IMG/VR virus record: IMGVR_UViG_3300008448_000157
Span: 1 to 46,943 of that record
Reading direction: 5' to 3' (one strand)
DNA length: 46,943 nucleotides
From: a virus
Shown here: positions 1 to 8,239 of the stretch, piece after piece
Layout: each line of letters opens with the position of its first letter
Position numbering within the stretch: position 1 is the stretch's first letter
Program-made: the position numbers and the translations under genes
The notes under the pieces: generated by a model
What the model saw: the letters and a program-made list of their open reading frames with translations, nothing else
Database searches by the model: none
What the model was told of the DNA's origin: nothing

Positions 1-61
1 AAAAAATCCTAAACTTCAAAACTGCATAATGAAGCTTAAAAGAAAATATGGTGACAAATGA
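1..61 (+). CDS. C-terminal end of an upstream gene (partial)
   Basis: An open frame runs in from the left edge and stops at TGA 59-61, overlapping the next gene's ATG (58-60) as ATGA. The visible tail is short and basic, ending KLKRKYGDK. In T4 the portal gene 20 and core gene 67 lie just upstream of the genes seen here, so it may be the end of one of those. Too little is visible to say which, and the frame could be open by chance. Confidence 0.4.
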   Translation, partial: KNPKLQNCIMKLKRKYGDK

Positions 62-459
62 AAGACCTTATCTCCCTATTAGAAGAGATTTCAATTAGTG
101 AAAGAAAAACTGAGAAAGGTAGAGGTTCGAAAGAAGGTCGCCAAGCTATTCAACAGAACAGTCGTGATAAGGCTCATACCACTCCAGGCAAATCTAGAGT
201 TAGAATTTATAACTCAATAACCGACGCTCTTCGTAATGGATACATGGGCCAAATCTTCTCAACCAAAGGTGCTGATCGTCTTTATGTCATTACCAAACAG
301 AAGTGGGGAAAAGACGATGAGCAGATGGTTGCTGGAAGAACAGCTAAAGGATTTACTCCTGGATCAATACCCTCTTCATTTAAAGACGTAAAGAAGTATT
401 CCACTAGAACAATGGTTCGCCATGCTGGGGCAGATAAGCCCAAAAAGGCCAAGAAATAA
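58..459 (+). CDS. Small basic protein before the prohead protease, possible prohead core protein
   Basis: A 133-aa hydrophilic protein rich in Lys, Arg and Ser, with a basic C-terminus (KPKKAKK). No family is recognised from sequence. It sits directly before the gp21-like protease, where T4 carries the small core genes 67 and 68, and its length is close to that of T4 gp68. A prohead core role is therefore a positional inference only. The start is coupled to the preceding frame by an ATGA overlap, and its stop lies 2 nt before the protease ATG. Confidence 0.65.
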   Translation: MKDLISLLEEISISERKTEKGRGSKEGRQAIQQNSRDKAHTTPGKSRVRIYNSITDALRNGYMGQIFSTKGADRLYVITKQKWGKDDEQMVAGRTAKGFTPGSIPSSFKDVKKYSTRTMVRHAGADKPKKAKK

Positions 460-461
460 CT

Positions 462-1241
462 ATGCAACAAATTCAAGACGTATTCATCATCCAGAATTTA
501 AGAGTCCTTAACGAGGGTAAGACTGGTCCACTCAAGGTTCGTGGTATCTTTCAAAGAGCCGATGAGGCTAACAGCAATAGAAGAGTTTACCCTCAGAAAG
601 TTCTTGAGGGTGCAATCAAGTCGCTCAATGAAGCCATCAAAGAGAGAAGACTTGTAGGTGAGTTAGATCACCCAACCTATGACATGGTTAAACTTTCAAA
701 CGCTTCTCACCTTATTACCAATCTTTGGATGGAAGGCAAAGAGGTCATTGGAGAGGCTGAAATCCTCCCAACCCCAGCGGGCAAAGTTGTCCAGGGTCTG
801 ATTGAGGGTGGCGTAAAGATCGGCATCTCAAGCCGTGGTATGGGCACTCTGAGCGAAGGTAAAGGTGACTGCAAGACGGTCAACGAGGACTTCAAGCTCG
901 TTACATTTGATATCGTTGCCGACCCATCAACCAGAGGTGCGTACCCAGCCCTATCTGAATCAAAGCAGATACAAAAAGACAAGAAGATTATTGAGTCTAC
1001 AATTAAAGAGGTTGTAGGCCAAAGATATTTCCTGAAGCTTCTAGAGAAGAAGATTGATCAGAAGCTTGGTAGAGTCGAGGAAGCTAGAGGCGACGCTACC
1101 GTAAGAAGATATGGAGCGAAGCATCCCAAAGGGGAAGAGGGTGCTGAGAAGCGAGCAGGGGAGACTAGCTTTCCCCCCAAAAGAGGTTCAAAGCTAACCC
1201 CAGCCCAAAAGAATATTGTAAAAACTGCTCGCAAAAAATAA
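462..1241 (+). CDS. 21: Prohead core protease, T4 gp21-like
   Basis: A 259-aa serine protease of the T4 prohead type, which matures the capsid by cutting scaffold and shell proteins after assembly. The catalytic His lies in GELDHP (H70) and the Ser in GISSRG (S123/S124), with the typical intervening segment containing GEAEILPTPAGK. After about residue 170 there is a Lys/Arg-rich tail ending TARKK, which may be a self-cleaved extension. It stands immediately before the scaffold and capsid genes in the same order as T4 21-22-23. Family assignment is firm; the role of the tail is unknown. Confidence 0.93.
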   Translation: MQQIQDVFIIQNLRVLNEGKTGPLKVRGIFQRADEANSNRRVYPQKVLEGAIKSLNEAIKERRLVGELDHPTYDMVKLSNASHLITNLWMEGKEVIGEAEILPTPAGKVVQGLIEGGVKIGISSRGMGTLSEGKGDCKTVNEDFKLVTFDIVADPSTRGAYPALSESKQIQKDKKIIESTIKEVVGQRYFLKLLEKKIDQKLGRVEEARGDATVRRYGAKHPKGEEGAEKRAGETSFPPKRGSKLTPAQKNIVKTARKK

Positions 1242-1269
1242 TAAATTTTATTATTTTTAATTAAAGGAG

Positions 1270-1276
1270 ATAAATA
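1270..1276 (+). promoter_or_regulatory. Candidate T4-type late promoter before gp22
   Basis: ATAAATA lies between the protease stop and the scaffold ATG at 1283. It resembles the T4 late -10 box TATAAATA recognised by gp55-bearing RNA polymerase, and a gp55-like gene is present at 12597-12959. A Shine-Dalgarno AAAGGAGA overlaps its 5' side (1263-1270), so the region may simply be a ribosome site in an AT-rich gap. Confidence 0.4.
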
Positions 1277-1282
1277 AGATAT

Positions 1283-1921
1283 ATGAGTAATTCAATGGAT
1301 CAAATAGCTAGCCTCCTCCCAGAGGGTCTAACTGAGGATACGGTCGAGAAGATCGCTACCCTAGTTCACAAGAAGATTGAAGAGGAAGTTAATGCTAAAA
1401 CGGAAGACCTTACCGTAAAGGTTAAGGCTTATTTAAGAGGACAAATCGAGCGTCTTAAGGAGCAAGCTGTTAGAGAGCTAGAGCTTGAGAACGAGACGTT
1501 CCGTAACGCCCAACTGTATGAGTCAGCCAAAGCGTTATTTGTTACGGAGCTTACGCCCGATGACGAGGTTACTGCTGTTAACCTGATGGCTCTAGAGCAG
1601 GACGGTCTTTCAAAGAAGATTGATGTTCTTGCTGGAGAGCTAGACAAGTCATTAAAGGAGAACGTGCAGCTTAAGAATCTACTCAAGGTCCTCTCAGACA
1701 AGAATGAGAAGCTTGAGGAGAATGTTAAGCAAGCTAAGGTTAATTTGGCGGAATCAAGAGCCATCTCGTCGATGAGACTTTCTGATACCGCTGAAGTTGT
1801 TTCGAGAGAGAATTTCCAACGTCAAGGGAAGAAGTTAGAAGAACGCAAGGATAGCGTCAAGCCTGAGACGAATGGTAATAAGTTTTTGACCGAAGAGGTC
1901 ATCAGATTGATGTCTAACTAA
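1283..1921 (+). CDS. 22: Prohead scaffolding protein, T4 gp22-like
   Basis: A 212-aa, strongly charged, mostly helical protein with long coiled-coil stretches (about residues 50-90 and 100-160), rich in Glu, Lys and Leu. Its position between protease and capsid genes and its composition match the T4 gp22 core scaffold, which fills the prohead and is later degraded by gp21. Several LxE-type tripeptides, the kind gp21 cuts after, are scattered through it. The C-terminus (FLTEEVIRLMSN) is a short helix, as expected for capsid contact. An AAAGGAGA ribosome site lies 12 nt before the ATG. Confidence 0.85.
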   Translation: MSNSMDQIASLLPEGLTEDTVEKIATLVHKKIEEEVNAKTEDLTVKVKAYLRGQIERLKEQAVRELELENETFRNAQLYESAKALFVTELTPDDEVTAVNLMALEQDGLSKKIDVLAGELDKSLKENVQLKNLLKVLSDKNEKLEENVKQAKVNLAESRAISSMRLSDTAEVVSRENFQRQGKKLEERKDSVKPETNGNKFLTEEVIRLMSN

Positions 1922-1940
1922 TATTTTCAAGGAGAAAATC

Positions 1941-3542
1941 ATGGACGTTTCAAAAATTGGAGGATCACCTGAGCTTACTCAGAAGTGGTCAAAGGCCCTT
2001 GACGGTATCAAGAATGAATATACCGCTCGGGTTACTGCTCAACTGCTTGAGAACCAAGCGAAGGCTGTTTTAGCCGAGAATCAGAGAGTCCGAGAAGAGA
2101 CTCTAAGCACGGGTGCCACCCAAGTTGGTAACATCGGTGTGTTCCAGAAGTTTGCGTTCCCTCTCGTTCGTAGAGTGTACCCAAACCTCGTGTTCAACTA
2201 CATCGGTGCGACCCAGCCAATGGATGCCCCTGTCAGCCAGATCTTCTATCTTGGCAACAGCAGATGGACTGGATCGAGCCAGCAGACTGTCTATAGCAAG
2301 TTCAACCTAACGTACAATGTTACTGGCACAACCGCCACGTTCCCAATTGATACGACTGGTGCATTAAACGGGAGACTTGCCTATGGTGAGGTTACAGCCC
2401 TTGCTGGTGGAGGAGGATTCAACCTTTCATCAGTCCTAAGCAATACCAGAGGTGCGCCTTCGACCACTTACGGTGGCAAGATTGCGTCATTCCCTGATTC
2501 AACAACTACTCTTGGTTGGACTGTATCAGCGGGTGAGAGACTTGATGGAACAGGAATCCCAGAGGTTCAGTTCCACATCGAGCAGCAGCCAGTTGTTGCG
2601 ACCACTCGCAAGATGCGCGCTCTCTGGACGATTGAGGCTTCACAAGACCTTAAGGCGTACCACAACCTCGACCTAGAGCGTGAGCTTACTGAACTACTCA
2701 GCAAGGAGCTTTCCCTCGAAATCGACCGTGAGCTAATCGAGGATATCCGTATGATTGCCTACGGATTCGCTGGTACAGCCGCTAGCATTGGTGGATGGAA
2801 TGCTAAGTCACTTGACCCCCTCGCCAATTCAAACAACTTTGGTAACAACTACTACGGAAAGACGACTGGAACAACCGGAACACAAGTTTACAACCCAGGT
2901 TCATTTGAGTGGGCTAATAATGGAGCCGCTGGCTTTGTCGATGGCTACCAGACTCAGACTGCTTCAAAGAACATCATTGTCGTTGATCTTGCTAGATTCC
3001 TTGGGTCAGCTTACGCTCCACAGCACGTTGGACACAGATATTCCAATATGCTTGCGGTTCTGAACTTTGCTAGCCAGGACATCTACAAGACCACGATGAG
3101 AGGTCCAGGTACGGTTCTTATCACTTCGCCACTCATCGCTTCAATACTTGAGTCAGCGGCGAAGCTTGAGGGTGGCTTACCAGCAGCCGATGGTCCAAGC
3201 AACATGGGAACCAAGATTGAGTACAAGGGCAAGTTTGCCGGTAAGTACGATCTGATCGTTGACCCCCTCTTCCCAGAGGACGAGATCATAATCGGGTATA
3301 ACGGTGGAAGTCCAATGGACAGCGGATTCGTCTACTGCCCATACATCCCACTCATGCCACTCCCAATGGTAACTGACCCAGGCTCATTCCAGCCAAGAAA
3401 GGGTATCATGACGAGATATGGCAAGACTGCTATCCAACCAGCTAGCAGATTCTACCGTGTCATCAGATTAATCGGAGCTAGCTCTGATTACCTACGTCCT
3501 GACATCCTGACGAACGGTGCGGGTAACCTCACAGTAGTCTGA
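1941..3542 (+). CDS. 23: Major capsid protein, T4 gp23-like
   Basis: The 533-aa shell protein. The segment TGATQVGNIGVFQKFAFPLV followed by RRVYPN and GATQPMDAPVSQIF matches the start of the mature gp23 fold. The N-terminal roughly 50 residues are helical and charged like the T4 delta peptide, and hold two LxE sites (LLE at 35-37, LAE at 44-46) where the gp21-like protease could cut. GC is higher here and codon use more even than in the neck genes downstream, as often seen in the most highly expressed phage gene. AAGGAG lies 6 nt before the ATG. Confidence 0.95.
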   Translation: MDVSKIGGSPELTQKWSKALDGIKNEYTARVTAQLLENQAKAVLAENQRVREETLSTGATQVGNIGVFQKFAFPLVRRVYPNLVFNYIGATQPMDAPVSQIFYLGNSRWTGSSQQTVYSKFNLTYNVTGTTATFPIDTTGALNGRLAYGEVTALAGGGGFNLSSVLSNTRGAPSTTYGGKIASFPDSTTTLGWTVSAGERLDGTGIPEVQFHIEQQPVVATTRKMRALWTIEASQDLKAYHNLDLERELTELLSKELSLEIDRELIEDIRMIAYGFAGTAASIGGWNAKSLDPLANSNNFGNNYYGKTTGTTGTQVYNPGSFEWANNGAAGFVDGYQTQTASKNIIVVDLARFLGSAYAPQHVGHRYSNMLAVLNFASQDIYKTTMRGPGTVLITSPLIASILESAAKLEGGLPAADGPSNMGTKIEYKGKFAGKYDLIVDPLFPEDEIIIGYNGGSPMDSGFVYCPYIPLMPLPMVTDPGSFQPRKGIMTRYGKTAIQPASRFYRVIRLIGASSDYLRPDILTNGAGNLTVV

Positions 3543-3565
3543 TACTAATAGTATCGGATTAAATT

Positions 3566-3598
3566 AAAGCGGGCTTAAAAAGCCCGCTTTTTTCTTTT
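3566..3598 (+). terminator. Rho-independent terminator after capsid gene
   Basis: A perfect 11-bp stem (3566-3576 with 3580-3590, core AAAGCGGGCTT) with an AAA loop is followed by a T-rich run (TTTCTTTT). It ends the protease-scaffold-capsid unit. Just upstream, directly after the capsid stop, a smaller inverted repeat GATACT-AAT-AGTATC lies at 3541-3555. Confidence 0.93.
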
Positions 3599-3607
3599 AT
3601 GGGAGAC

Positions 3608-3614
3608 CTAAATA
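3608..3614 (+). promoter_or_regulatory. Candidate late promoter at gp13 start
   Basis: CTAAATA lies just after the capsid terminator and 7 nt before the gp13 ATG at 3622. T4-type late promoters start transcription a few bases past this box, which would put the RNA 5' end at or next to the start codon. No Shine-Dalgarno is visible. Confidence 0.5.
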
Positions 3615-3621
3615 TTAGTAT

Positions 3622-4485
3622 ATGGTATCTACTCCAACAATAACAAGCTACGGGTCTAGCTACGGACGTTATGGTGGGCAGAGGCTCACAGATTATACTC
3701 TGGCTAACGATATAAACCAAGATAAATTAAATAAAAACTTAGAGGCAGACGGAGTTCAATTTAATTTATTTGAGCAGTCAGTTAATGATTATGTTTTAGC
3801 TCAACTAGGGCATCCTATCGTTGCTGTTGAATTAACTCCATTCCAAGTAAAGACTTGTATTGATGAAGCCGTGTCTAAGTTAGATTACCATGCCCCTCAA
3901 TGGGCTAGTCAATATGCTGTATTTGATGCTAGCTCAATGGAAAACTTATATGAGTTACCTCAATTTCTAGCTAACAACATAAGCTATGTTAATTACAAAA
4001 AAGATATTCTAGGATTAAATTATACACCTGGGTCTTTAGCTTTTGATTTTACATTAGCGTTCTTTAATACCAATAGATTCTTCCAAGGTGGCGGAATAGG
4101 AGACTTCTTCTTAACTCAGCAATATTTAGAGATGACAAGAAGAATACTCTCTAATGAAGGTGGCTGGAACATTGTTAATGGAAAGTATTTACAACTTTAC
4201 CCAGGACCAACTGAAACACCAACTCCGGTCATCATTGAGTATAGAGCGTTAGACTCTAATACAATTCATCATGCTTATCGAAATTGGATTCAACGCTATG
4301 CCACTGCATCCGCTAAGGGAATCTTAGGACGGATTAGAGGCAAGTATAAAACACTTCCTGGCCCAGGAGGAGGATCACAACTTGACGGAGGCATCCTCGT
4401 TCAAGAATCAGCGGAAGAGAAGAAGCAACTTATGGAAGAACTCATGCTTGAGATTCAAGAAGGACCAATGTTTATCGTAGGTTAA
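3622..4485 (+). CDS. 13: Neck protein, T4 gp13-like
   Basis: A 287-aa protein of the gp13 head-completion/neck family, which closes the filled head and helps form the site for tail joining. The signature region LGHPIVAVELTPFQVKTCID (about residues 62-81), followed by a helical EAVSKLDYH segment, is typical. Later come LQLYPGP and IIEYRAL strands, then a helical C-terminal region. It is the first gene after the capsid terminator, followed after 1 nt by gp14 and then gp15, so neck and tail-terminator genes form one unit. The N-terminal 40 residues (Gly/Ser/Tyr-rich) are unlike T4. Confidence 0.82.
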   Translation: MVSTPTITSYGSSYGRYGGQRLTDYTLANDINQDKLNKNLEADGVQFNLFEQSVNDYVLAQLGHPIVAVELTPFQVKTCIDEAVSKLDYHAPQWASQYAVFDASSMENLYELPQFLANNISYVNYKKDILGLNYTPGSLAFDFTLAFFNTNRFFQGGGIGDFFLTQQYLEMTRRILSNEGGWNIVNGKYLQLYPGPTETPTPVIIEYRALDSNTIHHAYRNWIQRYATASAKGILGRIRGKYKTLPGPGGGSQLDGGILVQESAEEKKQLMEELMLEIQEGPMFIVG

Positions 4486-4486
4486 C

Positions 4487-5050
4487 ATGAGTAATTTTGG
4501 AAAATATAAATCAAATATAAATCTTCCAAACTCTGACGAGTACGAAAGTCCGTTTCGTTTATTTAATAAACTAAACGATCAAAATTTATTTAATGTTGTA
4601 GATGAAGAGATTATAAAATTAGGCGGATCACCCTTAATGATTTATAAATATTATCAATCAAAAGATTTTGATAATGTTTATGGCGAGGAGAGAAGTAAGA
4701 CTTTCTCAGTAACTCCCATACGAATTTATGGACATTACGAGCCTAAGCCAATAGAAGAGAATTTAACTCAGTTTGGAATAGAGCTAACAAATGATCAGCA
4801 GTTTACATTTAATAAATCTTACGTTGAGCGAAGGCTAGGAAGACCGCTTATCCCAGGTGATGTAGTAAAGCCTGAATTTCAAAATCTAAAATACGAAGTT
4901 TATGAAGTTCAAGAAGATAGTTTTGAAACTTATGGAGTTTATCATCTTCTATGCAGTGCTAAATTATTAAGAGATTCTGAAGAGGTGCATAATCAACAAG
5001 TTCCAACCTCTGAAAAGATATTACAAAAAGAAATTTTAGAGGATCAGTAA
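4487..5050 (+). CDS. 14: Neck protein, T4 gp14-like head closure
   Basis: A 187-aa protein following gp13. Features shared with gp14 are an early DVYGEE-like turn (here NVYGEE), a strand region IRIYGHYEP, and RPLIPGDVVKPEF followed by YEVYEVQED and YHLLCSAKLL, the pattern of the small beta-barrel that plugs the head vertex. It is shorter than T4 gp14. With gp13 it would make the neck collar that gp15 on the tail docks to. The call rests on both pattern and place. Confidence 0.75.
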   Translation: MSNFGKYKSNINLPNSDEYESPFRLFNKLNDQNLFNVVDEEIIKLGGSPLMIYKYYQSKDFDNVYGEERSKTFSVTPIRIYGHYEPKPIEENLTQFGIELTNDQQFTFNKSYVERRLGRPLIPGDVVKPEFQNLKYEVYEVQEDSFETYGVYHLLCSAKLLRDSEEVHNQQVPTSEKILQKEILEDQ

Positions 5051-5051
5051 T

Positions 5052-5882
5052 ATGCCTAAGCCTCCTGTCAGTACAAAAGTAGTTCAAGAATTAGTTGATA
5101 AAACTCTTGTATCTAAAGGGATGTTTTCTCAAAAAGTATTTAAAGATACTTTAAGATTTTTAATAGATTTTTTTGGCAAAGTTCATTACATCGACAGAAA
5201 TAATAATGTAGTTCAAATTAAATGTTTTCACGCCAACCAAGAGCGTGCGATAGCTAAAACTACAACTGGGGATAATATTACTCTGCCAGTAATAACAATC
5301 AGCGAAGAGTCATCTGAAGATGCCGTTGAGCGTCGTAAATATGGACCAATGCTTCTTCATGAAACTTATTGGCATAAGATAGCTCAAAGGGCAGTTCGGA
5401 CGTTGTGCCTTGTACCAACTCCAGTAACTATAAAATATAATGTAAATATTTGGACGAAATATAAAGAGGATATGGATCAAGTAAGAGAGTATATCCTAAC
5501 AGCTTTTAATCCAGATGTTGAAGTTGATACTAAGTTTAGTAATGTAACTAAAGCTTTTCTAGTTTCTGAATCCCCTACTGAGCAAGATGAGGCTGAGGAT
5601 GCTCAGGACAGGGTTCTTAAAAAGACCATATCTATTAAAGTAGAAACTTATATTCCAAGCCCTAAATTTTTATATACGTCTACTGGAAAGATTGAAAAGT
5701 TAGTATATCAGGTTGGAAAATCTACAATTTCGACTGCCGATGTAGAGGTTCCTGAGCATGATATGATTTGCACTTGTGATGAATGCTTAGTGCCAATAAT
5801 ATTGTACGATGGTCAGGAATCAGGTATCCCTGTAGAGTGCCAATCTATTGAATTTTTAATTGACGATAACCTGGGGTTTTAA
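5052..5882 (+). CDS. 15: Tail terminator/sheath stabiliser, T4 gp15-like
   Basis: A 276-aa protein. The segment YNVNIWTKYKEDMDQVREYI with TAFNPDVEV matches the T4 gp15 core (strand, then helix of the form YEDDMFQIVEQILPYFQP). gp15 caps the finished tail tube and sheath and joins it to the head neck. The adjacent RVLKKTISIKVETYIPSP corresponds to the second core sheet. The last 45 residues hold CTCDEC, a possible metal-binding pair not seen in T4. It follows gp14 after 1 nt. In T4 the terminase genes 16 and 17 come next; they are absent here. Confidence 0.8.
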   Translation: MPKPPVSTKVVQELVDKTLVSKGMFSQKVFKDTLRFLIDFFGKVHYIDRNNNVVQIKCFHANQERAIAKTTTGDNITLPVITISEESSEDAVERRKYGPMLLHETYWHKIAQRAVRTLCLVPTPVTIKYNVNIWTKYKEDMDQVREYILTAFNPDVEVDTKFSNVTKAFLVSESPTEQDEAEDAQDRVLKKTISIKVETYIPSPKFLYTSTGKIEKLVYQVGKSTISTADVEVPEHDMICTCDECLVPIILYDGQESGIPVECQSIEFLIDDNLGF

Positions 5883-5905
5883 TTAAATTAAAAATTTTAA
5901 TTTAA
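5883..5905. repeat. AT-only perfect inverted repeat after gp15
   Basis: An 11-bp palindromic stem made only of A and T (5883-5893 and 5895-5905, one-base spacer) directly follows the gp15 stop. It could form a weak RNA hairpin, a processing site or a protein site. It has no GC, so a strong intrinsic terminator is unlikely. Confidence 0.6.
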
Positions 5906-5922
5906 AATTGGGTGCATAAAGG

Positions 5923-5930
5923 GTAAATAC
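5923..5930 (+). promoter_or_regulatory. Candidate late promoter before small tail-region gene
   Basis: GTAAATAC lies 17 nt before the ATG at 5947 in a short intergenic gap. It resembles the T4 late box and would drive the 66-aa gene, sheath and tube. This is the third TAAATA match in front of a virion gene in this block. Confidence 0.4.
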
Positions 5931-5946
5931 TATTAGAGTTTTTTAT

Positions 5947-6147
5947 ATGCCTACACAAACAGATACGGACAATACAAAAATAATTAAAAATTATTCAGTC
6001 CAAGGACTATATGTAATCCTTAAGACTGAGAATGGTGTAACCCATCAATGGCTAGAGCCAAAGCAGGCTATAAGAGTGCAAGAATCTCAGATAAGCCAGC
6101 AAATTAAAACTCTTCACAGAAGAAGACTCGTTCAAATAAGCAACTAA
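5947..6147 (+). CDS. 66-aa protein between gp15 and tail sheath genes
   Basis: A small protein with strand-like segments (YSVQGLYVILKTENG, HQWLEPKQAIRV) and a helical, basic C-terminus ending RRRLVQISN. No family is recognised. It sits between tail terminator and sheath, where T4 has terminase genes 16/17, and is only 11 nt from the sheath ATG, so it is probably co-expressed with the tail and may be a small virion part. Confidence 0.7.
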   Translation: MPTQTDTDNTKIIKNYSVQGLYVILKTENGVTHQWLEPKQAIRVQESQISQQIKTLHRRRLVQISN

Positions 6148-6158
6148 AGGATATTTAA

Positions 6159-8234
6159 ATGGCCGCAATTCCAGGTAGTCCTGCTGTCGTATTTCTTGAA
6201 AAGGATAACTCAGCTTATCCACCAAACATTGAATCATCAATTGTTGGTATTGTTGGCTATGCTTCAAAAGGTCCAACTAACGAAGCTACTTTAATTACTA
6301 GCCAAGAGAATCTATTAAATACATTTGGTAAGCCTAGCGAGTCGCTCCAGGGGCAGGGTCTTGAGGGTGCTCTAGAAATCCTTGAGACTACTAACCAAAT
6401 TAGATTTGTTAGAGCAGTTCCTGCCACAGCGAAAAATGCCTCAGCTATAGTGTCTTTTGGAGTTTGCCCAGCAATTCAATTTTCTGCAAATCCAAGCAAG
6501 TATGGTGTATCTTCAAATATTTATTTAAGAGTGTCAGTAAGAGATAGTCAGGGAGTTTTAGTTCTTGAAGATCAAGATTACTACATCCCCTCTTCAACAG
6601 CCAACATAAATGCTGGTCTTTCCCAGGCTTCAGCTATAGCAAAAATAATAGGAACCGGAGCGTCAAAGACGGATCATCTCGGAGTCTTCTTTGATACAGC
6701 TACGGAAGGAACTGGATTCCTTGTTGGGGCTTATCCTGGAAAATTAGCTTCCTTAATTGTTAAATCATATTCAACCACAGCCTTCACAGATGGAGTTGGT
6801 TTAACTTCATTTTCTGGTGTTTCAGTATCAGGTGGATTAAATACTTCTGTAGCTTCATCAATAACTGCTTATGGTGCTGATGTAACTACAACATCGCTCT
6901 CCTATGTTGTTCAGTCTCAGTATCCTGGAACAGGTTACAACTTATCAACTGTTCCAATAACAGGTCAGATAGAGGGACTAAGCGTTGAAATCGAAAGCAA
7001 CGGTGGTCCAAAAGCTTTAGTTTCAATAAATAATGAAGGTGCTATTGCAGAAACATTTAATACTTCATTACTAAATGATACAACATTTATTGAAACAGTA
7101 ATAAATATTGGAACAGATAATCCAACATCAGATTATATTAAGGGAGAAATTTATTACGGTGGAATCGCTGTAACGGGAGCTTTATCACCTCTTACCAACT
7201 TTGTAAATGTTATCTCCTCATTAGGTGCGGGAGTTACTGCCATTACGGTTGTAACAAATTCTGAGGCTACTGATGCGGGTGCTCCAAGATTCGTAAAACT
7301 TAAGGATGGAACATATAACTTAGCTGGCGGAACAAATGGTACTATGACATCTAATGGTGTCATAGGTGATACTGCTACTAAGACAGGTATATACGCTTTA
7401 GATGATGATCTATTGAATATTTCAATAGGTATTGTCCCAGGCATATACGATGATTCTGTTCAGAACGCTCTAATTACGCTAGCTGAGACATCGCAAAACT
7501 TTATTGCCGTTGTTTCTCCACCAATGGCTCTTGATACTGTTCAGGATGCTACAGAGTGGATGAATGGCAGAGCCTCTGACCTTAGCAGAACCGCTGCTAT
7601 CAATAGCTCATGGGCCTCTGTGTTCTGGCCTTGGGTGCAAGTATTTGATGTCTTCTCTGCTAAAGACAGATGGTATGATCCAGCTATCTTTGCCGTAAGA
7701 CAAATGGCTTTCACTGATAACGTAGCTGAGACTTGGTTTGCCCCTGCTGGATTCAGAAGAGGCAGATTGACTAAGCCAACTGCTACAGAGATGCCATTGA
7801 ACCAGGGTGATCGTGATGCTCTGTATACAAACAACATTAACCCTGTTGTTAACTTTACACCTGAGGGTATAACAATCTTCGGGCAGAAGACTGCTCAAAG
7901 AGCAGCCACTGCTCTTGATAGAATAAATGTTAGAAGATTGATGATCTTCTTAAGAAAGGTTCTCTTACAAACTGGTCGCCAAGATCTCTTTGAGCCAAAC
8001 GATGCGTTTACTTGGGAGATCGTTAAGGACAAGGCAGAAGCTCTCCTTGCCGATATTCAAGCTAGAAGAGGAATTACAGATTTCAGAGTAATCTGCGATG
8101 AGACTGTAAACACGCCACTTAGAGTTGATAGGAACGAGCTTTGGTGCAAGATTCTGCTCAAGCCAACAAAGACTGCCGAGTGGATTGTATTTGAGGTTAA
8201 CCTTACTAACCAAGCTGCTAAATTTAGTGGATAA
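6159..8234 (+). CDS. 18: Tail sheath protein, T4 gp18-like
   Basis: The 691-aa contractile sheath subunit. The N-terminus (SPAVVFLEKDNS, IVGIVGYASKGP, SQENLLNTFGKPS) is the usual sheath beta domain. The middle holds a long variable Ser/Thr/Gly-rich outer region (about 110-420). The conserved C-terminal core includes MIFLRKVLLQTGRQDLFEPN and FRVICDETVNTPLRVDRNEL, the hallmark segment that links neighbouring subunits. Length is close to T4 gp18. An AAGGA ribosome site precedes the ATG, and the tube gene follows after 5 nt, the standard order. Confidence 0.95.
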   Translation: MAAIPGSPAVVFLEKDNSAYPPNIESSIVGIVGYASKGPTNEATLITSQENLLNTFGKPSESLQGQGLEGALEILETTNQIRFVRAVPATAKNASAIVSFGVCPAIQFSANPSKYGVSSNIYLRVSVRDSQGVLVLEDQDYYIPSSTANINAGLSQASAIAKIIGTGASKTDHLGVFFDTATEGTGFLVGAYPGKLASLIVKSYSTTAFTDGVGLTSFSGVSVSGGLNTSVASSITAYGADVTTTSLSYVVQSQYPGTGYNLSTVPITGQIEGLSVEIESNGGPKALVSINNEGAIAETFNTSLLNDTTFIETVINIGTDNPTSDYIKGEIYYGGIAVTGALSPLTNFVNVISSLGAGVTAITVVTNSEATDAGAPRFVKLKDGTYNLAGGTNGTMTSNGVIGDTATKTGIYALDDDLLNISIGIVPGIYDDSVQNALITLAETSQNFIAVVSPPMALDTVQDATEWMNGRASDLSRTAAINSSWASVFWPWVQVFDVFSAKDRWYDPAIFAVRQMAFTDNVAETWFAPAGFRRGRLTKPTATEMPLNQGDRDALYTNNINPVVNFTPEGITIFGQKTAQRAATALDRINVRRLMIFLRKVLLQTGRQDLFEPNDAFTWEIVKDKAEALLADIQARRGITDFRVICDETVNTPLRVDRNELWCKILLKPTKTAEWIVFEVNLTNQAAKFSG

Positions 8235-8239
8235 TTAAC

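Noticed and set aside
1429-1764. 111-aa minus-strand frame inside the scaffold gene
   Set aside because: It mirrors the Lys/Glu-rich coiled coil, giving a Ser/Leu/Phe-rich reverse product typical of shadow frames.
2113-3063. Three + strand frames of 65-102 aa inside the capsid gene
   Set aside because: Alternative frames of the highly expressed capsid gene, with Ser/Leu/Arg-rich nonsense sequence.
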